Assembly: GCA_020859985.1 (NCBI GenBank)
Contig: JAJBVD010000002.1
Coordinates: 36,039-100,038, forward strand
Direction: 5' to 3'
Length of the DNA: 64,000 nt
Origin: Clostridiales bacterium
GTDB lineage: Bacteria > Bacillota > Clostridia > Lachnospirales > Lachnospiraceae
Part shown: positions 53,101 through 60,905 of the stretch, in pieces
Numbering within the stretch: the stretch's first letter is position 1
Layout: each line of letters starts with the position of its first letter
Made by a program: the position numbers and the translations under genes
Notes under the pieces: generated by a model
Told to the model about the DNA's origin: nothing
What the model saw: the letters and a program-made list of their open reading frames with translations, nothing else
Database searches by the model: none

Positions 53101-54021
53101 ATGAATCAGCTGAACAAATATCTTGATGTGGCACCGGAGGTGCAGGAGGCACTTGCGAATGGAAAGCCGGTCGTGGCGCTGGAGTCGACGATCATCTCAC
53201 ACGGTATGCCTTATCCGCAGAATGTGGAGACGGCTCTTGCAGTTGAAAAAATCGTCCGTGAGAATGGTGCGGTACCGGCGACGATCGCAATCCTTGGCGG
53301 ACGCCTCAAGGTCGGCGTCAGTGAGGAAGAGATTGATTATCTCGGCAAGAAAGGTCTGGATGTGATCAAGGCAAGCCGCCGCGATGTGCCGATTCTGGTA
53401 GCGAAAAAAGAGGACGGAGCCGCTACCGTAGCGACGACGATGCTGATTGCGGCGATGGCCGGCGTAAAGGTGTTTGCGACCGGCGGTATCGGCGGCGTAC
53501 ACAGAGGCGCGGAGACGACGATGGACATTTCCGCTGATCTGGAAGAACTGGCGGATACACCTGTGCTGGTAGTCTGTGCAGGAGCCAAAGCCATCCTGGA
53601 TCTGGGACTGACTCTGGAGTATCTGGAAACCAAGGGCGTACCGGTGATCGGCTATCAGACTGAGGAGCTTCCGGCATTCTATACCAGAAAGAGCGGATTT
53701 GGTGTGGACTATCGTCTGGATACACCGAAACAGATCGCGGATGCATGGACGACCAAGCTGGATCTGGGGATGAAAGGCGGTATGCTGGTGACGAACCCGA
53801 TCCCGGAAGAGTATTCCATGGACTGCGAGTACATTAACAAGTGCATTGACGAGGCCATCGAGGAAATGAAAGCAAAGGGGATCAAAGGAAAGCAGACTAC
53901 TCCTTTCCTGCTTGCAAAGGTGAAGGATATCACCGGCGGCGACAGTCTGGACGCGAATATCCAGCTTGTATATAACAACGCGAAGCTGGCGTCGCAGATC
54001 GCCGGAGAGATGTGCCGCTAA
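53101..54021 (+). CDS. psuG: Pseudouridine-5'-phosphate glycosidase
   Basis: Splits the C-C glycosidic bond of pseudouridine 5'-phosphate to uracil and ribose 5-phosphate, completing pseudouridine salvage. 306 residues. Family blocks: VVALESTIISHGMPYPQNVE, GAVPATIAILGGRLKVG, VIKASRRDVP, VFATGGIGGVHRGAETTMD, VCAGAKAILDLGLTLEYLET and VTNPIPEEY. The ATG follows CAGGAGG; an in-frame ATG 39 bp upstream is inside the end of psuK and less likely. Confidence 0.95.
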   Translation: MNQLNKYLDVAPEVQEALANGKPVVALESTIISHGMPYPQNVETALAVEKIVRENGAVPATIAILGGRLKVGVSEEEIDYLGKKGLDVIKASRRDVPILVAKKEDGAATVATTMLIAAMAGVKVFATGGIGGVHRGAETTMDISADLEELADTPVLVVCAGAKAILDLGLTLEYLETKGVPVIGYQTEELPAFYTRKSGFGVDYRLDTPKQIADAWTTKLDLGMKGGMLVTNPIPEEYSMDCEYINKCIDEAIEEMKAKGIKGKQTTPFLLAKVKDITGGDSLDANIQLVYNNAKLASQIAGEMCR

Positions 54022-54051
54022 ACAGTTTCGTAAAAAACATGAAAAAAGTAG

Positions 54052-54079
54052 TTCAATTTGTCGAAAAGTGTGTTATACT
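54052..54079 (+). promoter_or_regulatory. Promoter of the BMP transporter with a Spo0A-box match
   Basis: TTCAAT and TATACT with 16-bp spacing. TTTGTCGAAAA overlaps the -35 end and spacer and contains a perfect 0A core, TGTCGAA (54059-54065). A repressor site in this position would block the promoter. Spo0A control is an inference. Confidence 0.5.
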
Positions 54080-54181
54080 GTTGTATATCTGTGCGGAGGG
54101 AGACGCACGTAAGGGGTTCGGCACTGATCCAAGAGCCGGCATAAGGCTTCAGGATAAATAAATTATAAGGAGAGAAAGAAA

Positions 54182-55309
54182 ATGAAGAAAAAACTGCTTG
54201 CATTGATGCTCTCAGCTGTCATGGTCGTTTCTATGGGCGCGATCACGGTTCAGGCTGAGGAAAGCGTATCGGCGGACGACATCGAGGATACGATGACTTC
54301 TGACGATGGTACTTATGAGATTGCTTTCGTTACGGATGTCGGCTCCTTGAAGGACAAGTCTTTCAATGAGGGTACATGGAACGGCGTGAAGGTTTACGCG
54401 TATGAGAACGGCCTTTCCTACAAGTATTATCAGCCGGCGAATGAGAGCGAAGCAACGGATGATGACCGTTACGACGCAATGGCAGCTGCCTGCGAGGCAG
54501 GAGCTCAGGTTGTTGTCTGCGCAGGTTATCTTCAGGAGGCAGCTCTGACACAGGCTGCGATTGATTATCCGGACGTACAGTTCGTATTCATCGATGGCTA
54601 TACTCTTTACAACGGCGATGATGCTCTTGCAAATGTTGCAGGCATCAACTTCCAGGAAGAGCAGTGCGGCTATTTCGCAGGCTATGCAGTAGTGATGGAA
54701 GGCTTCACAGAGCTCGGCTTCTCCGGCGGCGGCGGCGGAACGAACCCGGCATGCTGCCGTTACGGTTATGGCTTTGTACAGGGCGCGAATGACGCGGCTG
54801 CTGCACTTGGCACCACGGTAAATATCAACTATTCCTGGCTGTATGGTTCTTCTTACTCAGCATCTGCTGAGCTGCAGACCATGGTAAGCGGCTGGTACAC
54901 CAACGGCACAGAAGTCGTATTCGCATGCGGCGGCGCGATGTTCTCATCGATCGCGGCAGCGGCTTCCGCTAACGACGGTTATGTGATCGGTGTTGACGTT
55001 GACCAGTCCAGCGAGTCTGATACAGTTATCACTTCCGCTATGAAGGGTCTGGCTGCAGCTACCGAGTATGCGATCGGCGTATACTATGACGGCGAGTGGG
55101 ATACGCTTGGCGGCACTACCACGACTCTTGGCGCTGCTGACGGCGCTGTAGGTCTTCCGACCGATACCTGGTCGCTGGAGAACTTCACAGCTGACGATTA
55201 TGCAGAGCTTCTTGCAGAGGTTGTAGATGGCACGCTCGTAGTTGACAATGATTATGAGAATGCTGATCTGACCGGCTTTGAGAACGCAGTCGTTACGATC
55301 GTTGAGTAA
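54182..55309 (+). CDS. BMP-family ABC transporter substrate-binding protein (nucleoside type)
   Basis: Extracellular ligand-binding subunit of a nucleoside importer, 375 residues. The signal peptide ends ITVQAEES and, as in the ChvE-like protein, has no lipobox cysteine. The PnrA/BmpA-like fold shows EIAFVTDVGSLKDKSFNEGT, VVVCAGYLQEAALTQAAIDY, FVFIDGYTLYN and EVVFACGGAMFSSIAAAA. It lies 160 bp after psuG with its own promoter, suggesting the transporter may bring in (pseudo)uridine. Ligand is not determined. Confidence 0.92.
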   Translation: MKKKLLALMLSAVMVVSMGAITVQAEESVSADDIEDTMTSDDGTYEIAFVTDVGSLKDKSFNEGTWNGVKVYAYENGLSYKYYQPANESEATDDDRYDAMAAACEAGAQVVVCAGYLQEAALTQAAIDYPDVQFVFIDGYTLYNGDDALANVAGINFQEEQCGYFAGYAVVMEGFTELGFSGGGGGTNPACCRYGYGFVQGANDAAAALGTTVNINYSWLYGSSYSASAELQTMVSGWYTNGTEVVFACGGAMFSSIAAAASANDGYVIGVDVDQSSESDTVITSAMKGLAAATEYAIGVYYDGEWDTLGGTTTTLGAADGAVGLPTDTWSLENFTADDYAELLAEVVDGTLVVDNDYENADLTGFENAVVTIVE

Positions 55310-55385
55310 CTGTGAAGATACGGAACAGTTATGCAGAGTAATAGGAAGTATCCCGTTAGAACGGGGTTCACAGAAATTGCTCTTG

Positions 55386-55421
55386 AAAGGGGAGGGCGGA
55401 TCACGCACCTCCCCTTTTTTT
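55386..55421 (+). terminator. Terminator between the BMP protein and the ATPase gene
   Basis: AAAGGGGAGG/CCTCCCCTTT across a 12-nt loop, followed by TTTT. It likely permits partial read-through, which sets a high binding-protein to transporter ratio. Confidence 0.8.
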
Positions 55422-55478
55422 GAAAAACAGGGCTGAAAAATATTCAGGTGCTGGAATTATAAGAAGGGGGGAAATGCA

Positions 55479-57023
55479 ATGCAGCCAGACAATGTCATTG
55501 AGATGCTCCATATTACCAAGCGTTTTCCGGGAATCATTGCCAATGACGATATTACGCTTCAGCTGCGAAGAGGCGAGGTGCATGCTCTGCTTGGTGAGAA
55601 TGGCGCAGGCAAGTCCACGCTGATGAGTGTGCTGTTCGGTCTGTATCAGCCGGAAGAAGGCAAAATTCTTAAAAACGGACAGGAAGTAAAGATTCATAAT
55701 CCAAATGACGCGACAGCGCTTGGTATCGGAATGGTGCATCAGCACTTTAAACTGATTGACGTCTTTACCGTGCTGGATAATATCATTCTTGGCGCGGAGA
55801 CTACAAAGCTTGGCTTTCTTCAGAAAAAAGAAGCCCGGGCAAAGGTAGAGGCTCTTTCAGAAAAATATGGTCTTAAGGTCGATCTTGATGCTCACGTAGA
55901 GGATATCACAGTCGGGATGCAGCAGCGTGTCGAAATCTTAAAAATGCTGTACCGCGACAATGAGATCCTGATCTTTGACGAACCGACAGCAGTGCTGACC
56001 CCTCAGGAGATCGAGGATCTGCTGGAGACGATGCGTGCGTTCGCCGATGAAGGGAAGAGCATTCTGTTTATTTCTCATAAGCTGAATGAGATCATGTCCG
56101 TTGCAGACCGGGTGACCGTTCTCCGAAAAGGAAAATATATTGGTACCGTAGATACAAAGGACACGGACAAACAGAGTCTTTCCAATATGATGGTCGGACG
56201 TCCGGTGCAGCTGGAAGTCGTCAAGGATGAGGCAAAGCCGCAGCAGCCGGTTCTTCAGGTTCGTGACCTTAAAGTTCCTTCGGCCGTACATAAGCGAGAC
56301 GCGGTCAACGGCGTATCCTTTGATGTCCGGGCGGGCGAGATCGTCTGTATTGCGGGTATTGACGGGAATGGTCAGAGCGAGCTGGTCTATGGCCTGACAG
56401 GTCTGGAAAAGAACTCCGGCGGCACGGTTACATTGTGCGGCGAAGACATTTCCCATGCGACGATCCGTCAGAGAGGGAAGAACATGAGTCACATTCCGGA
56501 AGACCGCCATAAACACGGCCTGATCCTGGATTTTACCCTGGAGCAGAATATGGTCCTGCAGCGCTTCCAGGAGCCGCGGTTTGCTCACAACGGTTTCATT
56601 GATACAGCTGCTGTGCGGGAATATTCGGATAAGCTGATCGAGGACTTCGATGTGCGTTCCGGACAGGGTTCTGTGACTGTAGCGAGGAGCATGTCGGGCG
56701 GCAATCAGCAGAAGGCGATCATTGCCCGTGAACTTGACCGGGATAAGCCGCTGATCCTTGCGGTTCAGCCGACCAGAGGCCTTGACGTTGGCGCGATCGA
56801 GCACATTCACAATCAGCTGATCGCAGAACGTGATAAGGGACATGCGATCCTTCTTATTTCTCTGGAGTTGGATGAGGTCATGAGCTTAAGCGATCGGATT
56901 CTGGTGATCTATGAAGGTGAGATCGTGGGCGAGCTTGATCCGAAGAAGACGGACGTTCAGGAGCTTGGCCTTTATATGGCCGGAGCAAAGCGGCAGAATG
57001 GGAAGGAGGCGAGCAAGGCATGA
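55479..57023 (+). CDS. Nucleoside ABC transporter ATP-binding protein
   Basis: 514-residue tandem ATPase of the YufO/NupO type. Domain 1: GENGAGKST, signature-like VGMQQRVEILKML, LIFDEPTAVLTP. Domain 2: reduced Walker A GIDGNGQSEL, signature MSGGNQQKAIIARELD and Walker B LILAVQPTRGLDVG, where Gln replaces the usual catalytic-region Glu/Asp pattern, as common in the family. Overlaps the next gene by 4 bp. Confidence 0.93.
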   Translation: MQPDNVIEMLHITKRFPGIIANDDITLQLRRGEVHALLGENGAGKSTLMSVLFGLYQPEEGKILKNGQEVKIHNPNDATALGIGMVHQHFKLIDVFTVLDNIILGAETTKLGFLQKKEARAKVEALSEKYGLKVDLDAHVEDITVGMQQRVEILKMLYRDNEILIFDEPTAVLTPQEIEDLLETMRAFADEGKSILFISHKLNEIMSVADRVTVLRKGKYIGTVDTKDTDKQSLSNMMVGRPVQLEVVKDEAKPQQPVLQVRDLKVPSAVHKRDAVNGVSFDVRAGEIVCIAGIDGNGQSELVYGLTGLEKNSGGTVTLCGEDISHATIRQRGKNMSHIPEDRHKHGLILDFTLEQNMVLQRFQEPRFAHNGFIDTAAVREYSDKLIEDFDVRSGQGSVTVARSMSGGNQQKAIIARELDRDKPLILAVQPTRGLDVGAIEHIHNQLIAERDKGHAILLISLELDEVMSLSDRILVIYEGEIVGELDPKKTDVQELGLYMAGAKRQNGKEASKA

Positions 57024-58357
57024 AAGAGAAATTAGCCCGTTTTTACGCGAAAGACGGTACGAAGACCGTGCTTTCTTCCGTACTTTCGATTATCATTGGT
57101 ATGGTGGTGGGAAGTATTATCATCCTGCTCGTTGGTATTTCCAACAAATCACTGGGACTGAGCAGCGTCGGAGAGGGCATCCAGCTGGTATTCGGCGGTC
57201 TTTTCAGTACTGGCCGCAGTGCTGCCGGTTCTCTGACATTTGGATTTAACTCTACAAACTTCGGCAATATGCTGTTCCGCGCGACTCCGCTGATCCTTAC
57301 CGGACTTTCGGTGGCCATCGCTTACAAGACCGGTCTTTTCAACATTGGTGCACCGGGACAGTACCTGATAGGAACTGCAGCGACTCTTTTTGTTGCACTT
57401 AAGATACCGACCGGTTCTTCTACTCTTTATGAGAATGGCGGTGTTCCGGCTCCATTGGTGTGGCTGCTGGCATTCCTCGCCGGTATGCTTGCGGGCGCAC
57501 TCTGGGGTGCGATTCCCGGCCTGGTGAAGGCATATCTGAACATCAATGAGGTTCTGGCGTGCATTATGTGCAACTGGATCGCGGCCAATCTTGTTACCTG
57601 GATTTTTGAGGGCAGTACCCTGTGCAACACCATCGAATCCGGAAAGACCGGCTACATATACAAGACCAGCTACAATGGCGTGGCGACAGCCAAGCTCGGA
57701 CTGGATAAGATCTTTTCCGGTTCACAGGTTAACGCGGGTATTCTGGTAGCGATCGTGCTGGCGATTCTTGTATACATATTGATGGATAAGACGACCATGG
57801 GCTACCAGCTGAAGGCCTGCGGCAGCAACCGTCATTCAGCGCGTTATGCCGGTATCGCGGATAAGAGAAATATCGTCCTTTCCATGGCTTTGGCAGGAGC
57901 ACTGGCCGGAGCGGGCGCTTCCCTTTATTATCTGTCCGGCAACACGGAGTTCTTCTGGTCGACTTATCAGTCGCTTCCGGATGCCGGATTTAACGGTATC
58001 CCTGTGGCGCTCCTTGCGTCCTGCAATCCGATCGGCGTTATATTTACCGGGTGCTTCATGTCCATGCTGGACATCTGCGGACTGCAGCTGACCAACCTGA
58101 CCGCGTACAATGAATATATCACGGATGTCATCATTGCCGTGATTGTATACTTAAGCGCGTTTGCCCTTTTGATCCGTATGCTTCTGACAAGTAAAAAGAG
58201 CAGTGCGCATGAAGAAAACGCGAACGCGGATCCGGAAAACAACGGCGATGCGGCTGCGGATGCAGGCGGCAAAACAGCTGGTGAAAATCAGACGGTTTTG
58301 GGTACAGACCCGGATACAGTATCTGCGGCTGACACGAAAGGAGGCGAGACGTTATGA
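57020..58357 (+). CDS. Nucleoside ABC transporter permease (YufP-like)
   Basis: 445-residue membrane subunit with about nine helices. IGAPGQYLIGTAATLFVALK and AYLNINEVLACIMCNWIAAN are typical of this BPD_transp_2 branch, as is KACGSNRHSARYAGIADKRN. The last roughly 55 residues form a hydrophilic acidic tail (EENANADPENNGDAAADAGG), not expected from the family core and of unknown role. Overlaps both neighbours by 4 bp. Confidence 0.92.
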   Translation: MKEKLARFYAKDGTKTVLSSVLSIIIGMVVGSIIILLVGISNKSLGLSSVGEGIQLVFGGLFSTGRSAAGSLTFGFNSTNFGNMLFRATPLILTGLSVAIAYKTGLFNIGAPGQYLIGTAATLFVALKIPTGSSTLYENGGVPAPLVWLLAFLAGMLAGALWGAIPGLVKAYLNINEVLACIMCNWIAANLVTWIFEGSTLCNTIESGKTGYIYKTSYNGVATAKLGLDKIFSGSQVNAGILVAIVLAILVYILMDKTTMGYQLKACGSNRHSARYAGIADKRNIVLSMALAGALAGAGASLYYLSGNTEFFWSTYQSLPDAGFNGIPVALLASCNPIGVIFTGCFMSMLDICGLQLTNLTAYNEYITDVIIAVIVYLSAFALLIRMLLTSKKSSAHEENANADPENNGDAAADAGGKTAGENQTVLGTDPDTVSAADTKGGETL

Positions 58358-59385
58358 CATTTTTAATTCAGCAGACTCTGCTTTATGCAGTTCCCCTGAT
58401 GATCGTCGCGCTGGCCGGTGTGTTTGCCGAGCGCAGTGGTGTCATCAATCTGGCTCTCGAAGGTATTATGATCTTCGGAGCGTTCACTGGTGTGTTTTTC
58501 GTCAATGTGGTGCAGCAGGCCGGATGGTTTGCTGCCGCAAAGGACAATGGTAACTGGGTAGCATTACAGGGCTTTGAGGTTCTGGCAATCCTTGTGGCAG
58601 CTCTGTGCGGCGCAATCTTTTCTCTTTTGCTGGCATTTGCTGCGATCAACCTCAAGGCGGATCAGACGATCAGCGGTACGGCTCTGAACCTGCTGGCTCC
58701 TGCGCTCGTCCTTTTCCTGATCCGTATTCTGGCAAACCAGAGCACACTTTACATGTCAGAAGGCGACGCCGCAAGCTGGTTTATGATCAAAAAGACGACG
58801 CTGGGCTTTGACCGGACTGCGGATATCGGAATTCTGGGAGAAATCTTTATTAACAAGGTTTACCTGGCGACGTATCTGTGCATCCTTGTTTACATTATTC
58901 TTGCTGTATTGCTCTATAAGACCCGATTTGGACTTCGTCTTCGTTCCTGTGGCGAGAATCCGCAGGCGGCGGACTCGCTGGGCATCAATGTGTATAAGAT
59001 GCGCTATGCCGGTACCATAATATCCGGTGCACTCGCTGGTATGGGCGGCTTCGTATATGCGCTGACTACTGCGAACTGCTCCGCGAACGGCGATGTGGCA
59101 GGCTTCGGTTTCCTGGCACTGGCTGTTATGATCTTTGGTAACTGGAAGCCCGGAAATATAGCAGGTGCTGCGCTGCTTTTCGGTCTGTTTAAGTGTATCG
59201 CCGCTTCCTACGCGAGCATTGATATCAATGGCGACGGCGTATATATGCTGGCGCAGATCGGACTGAGCTCGAACTTCTACCGGATGCTGCCGTATCTGAT
59301 TACCATGATCGTGCTGGCGTTCACATCCAAGAAGTCGCGTGCGCCGAAGGCCGAGGGTATTCCATATGACAAGGGGCAGAGATAA
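58354..59385 (+). CDS. Nucleoside ABC transporter permease (YufQ-like)
   Basis: 343-residue second permease. AERSGVINLALEGIMIFGAF is the family signature, followed by LKADQTISGTALNLLAPALV, SCGENPQAADSLGINVYKMR and the late helix LALAVMIFGNWKPGNIAGAA. Together with YufP-like and YufO-like subunits it completes the importer. The operon ends at the terminator at 59430. Confidence 0.93.
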   Translation: MTFLIQQTLLYAVPLMIVALAGVFAERSGVINLALEGIMIFGAFTGVFFVNVVQQAGWFAAAKDNGNWVALQGFEVLAILVAALCGAIFSLLLAFAAINLKADQTISGTALNLLAPALVLFLIRILANQSTLYMSEGDAASWFMIKKTTLGFDRTADIGILGEIFINKVYLATYLCILVYIILAVLLYKTRFGLRLRSCGENPQAADSLGINVYKMRYAGTIISGALAGMGGFVYALTTANCSANGDVAGFGFLALAVMIFGNWKPGNIAGAALLFGLFKCIAASYASIDINGDGVYMLAQIGLSSNFYRMLPYLITMIVLAFTSKKSRAPKAEGIPYDKGQR

Positions 59386-59429
59386 AAGCACTTCTGCTGT
59401 CATAAGACTCTTTATCTGACAATGTAAAT

Positions 59430-59473
59430 AATCAGACATCTGCGGATGATAATTCGGAAGCAGATGTCTGATT
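59430..59473 (+). terminator. Terminator of the nucleoside transporter operon
   Basis: A perfect 14-bp stem AATCAGACATCTGC/GCAGATGTCTGATT with a 16-nt loop, followed by TTTGTC. Confidence 0.8.
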
Positions 59474-59593
59474 TTGTCACTGATCAAAATTTATTACAGT
59501 TACCTGATCAATCATTAAAAGCAGTATAATTATTCAGGACAGTACCTCACTGTGAAGGTACTGAACGGTTACAAAACATTGGGGATATAAAAA

Positions 59594-60247
59594 ATGAGCA
59601 AAACAGAAGAAAAAAAACAAGCCCTCGCTCTGGAGATCATCGAACGTCTGAAAAATGAATATCCGGACGCAGACTGTACTTTGGATTATGATGAAGCCTG
59701 GAAGCTCCTCGTGAGCGTGCGCCTGGCGGCACAATGCACAGATGCGAGGGTGAATATCGTGGTGGAAAAGCTGTATGAAAAATTTCCGGACGTGGATGCT
59801 CTCGCTGCTGCTTCCCCGGAGGAGATCGAGGAGATTGTCAGACCGTGCGGCTTAGGAAAAAGCAAGGCACGGGATATCAGCGCCTGTATGCGTATGCTGA
59901 AGAATGAATATGGCGGGAAAGTGCCTGATGATTTTGACGAGCTTCTGAAGCTTCCCGGAGTGGGGAGAAAAAGCGCGAACCTGATCATGGGGGATGTATT
60001 CGGAAAACCCGCGATTGTCACCGATACCCATTGCATCCGTCTGACAAACCGGATGGGGCTGGTCGATGGGATAAAGGAACCGAAAAAGGTGGAGATGGCG
60101 CTATGGAAGATCATTCCGCCCGAGGAAGGCAGCAGCTTTTGCCATCGGCTTGTTTATCATGGCAGGGAGGTCTGCACTGCGCGGACGAAACCGTATTGTG
60201 ACCGATGCTGCCTGAAAGATATCTGTGAGAAAAATGGTGTGGCATAG
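59594..60247 (+). CDS. nth: Endonuclease III
   Basis: Base-excision repair glycosylase/AP lyase for oxidised pyrimidines; 217 residues. Helix-hairpin-helix LKLPGVGRKSANLIMGDVFG has the catalytic Lys, and VTDTHCIRLTNRMG the catalytic Asp. The C-terminal [4Fe-4S] loop reads CTARTKPYCDRCCLKDIC; spacing of the first pair is one residue longer than in E. coli Nth. The 5' untranslated region holds a perfect hairpin CAGTACCT/AGGTACTG (59540-59563) just after a TATAAT at 59525. Confidence 0.94.
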   Translation: MSKTEEKKQALALEIIERLKNEYPDADCTLDYDEAWKLLVSVRLAAQCTDARVNIVVEKLYEKFPDVDALAAASPEEIEEIVRPCGLGKSKARDISACMRMLKNEYGGKVPDDFDELLKLPGVGRKSANLIMGDVFGKPAIVTDTHCIRLTNRMGLVDGIKEPKKVEMALWKIIPPEEGSSFCHRLVYHGREVCTARTKPYCDRCCLKDICEKNGVA

Positions 60248-60321
60248 GCATTTAGATTCCCTCATTTTTACAAATTGGTAAGGACTCGCTCTATAATGTG
60301 AGCGGGTCTTTCTGTTTGCTC

Positions 60322-60376
60322 TTGACAAATACCCTTTGGGGGTATATTATTATACCAAAATACCCTTGAGGGGTAT
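60322..60376 (+). promoter_or_regulatory. Copper operon promoter with two CsoR boxes
   Basis: TTGACA and TATTAT with 17-bp spacing. ATACCCTTTGGGGGTAT (60329-60345) fills the spacer and ATACCCTTGAGGGGTAT (60360-60376) covers the start region; both fit the CsoR operator form. Start-to-start distance is 31 bp, about three helical turns, so tetramers could sit on one face. Confidence 0.85.
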
Positions 60377-60463
60377 TTTGAGCCTGAAATGTTTCTGGCG
60401 GAAAGTATAGAAAGGCCAATGGATTATTTTTACATTGCTGCTGGAATAAGGAGAAGAAATAAC

Positions 60464-60847
60464 GTGGAAAATATAAAAAGTATTGAGCATGTTCAGAATA
60501 TTCCGGATCCTGACAGTGTGGCGAATGAAAGTTCTGTAGGGAATGAAGCCGTGGAAGCCTGCTGCAGCTGCAAAAAGACGATACGATCGGAAGAGGAGAA
60601 AAAGAAGCTGATCAATCGGCTGAACCGTATCGAAGGACAGATCCGCGGCATTCGCGGAATGCTGGAGCGGGATGCTTACTGCAATGACATTCTGATTCAG
60701 TCGGCGGCGGTGAACGCGGCGATCAATTCATTTAATAAAGAACTGTTGTCCAGCCACATTCATTCCTGTGTGGTGAGGGATATCCGCGACGGAAAGGATG
60801 AGGTTGTGGATGAACTGGTTGCTACGATGCAGAAGCTGATGAAGTAG
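60464..60847 (+). CDS. csoR: Copper-sensing repressor CsoR
   Basis: Tetrameric helical repressor released from DNA by Cu(I). 127 residues from the GTG. The core is [20 protein letters not shown]. Copper ligands are Cys73 in DAYCNDIL, and His98 and Cys102 in SHIHSCVV, the Cys-His-Cys set. An N-terminal extension of about 45 residues contains CCSCKK, extra thiols not needed for the known site. I prefer GTG at 60464, 10 nt after AAGGAG; ATGs at 60389 and 60419 lack sites. Confidence 0.9.
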   Translation: MENIKSIEHVQNIPDPDSVANESSVGNEAVEACCSCKKTIRSEEEKKKLINRLNRIEGQIRGIRGMLERDAYCNDILIQSAAVNAAINSFNKELLSSHIHSCVVRDIRDGKDEVVDELVATMQKLMK

Positions 60848-60905
60848 GTTGGGTCGATGCGCCTGCATTGCAATAGGGATGTTTACGAAAGGAGTGATTA
60901 AAAGC

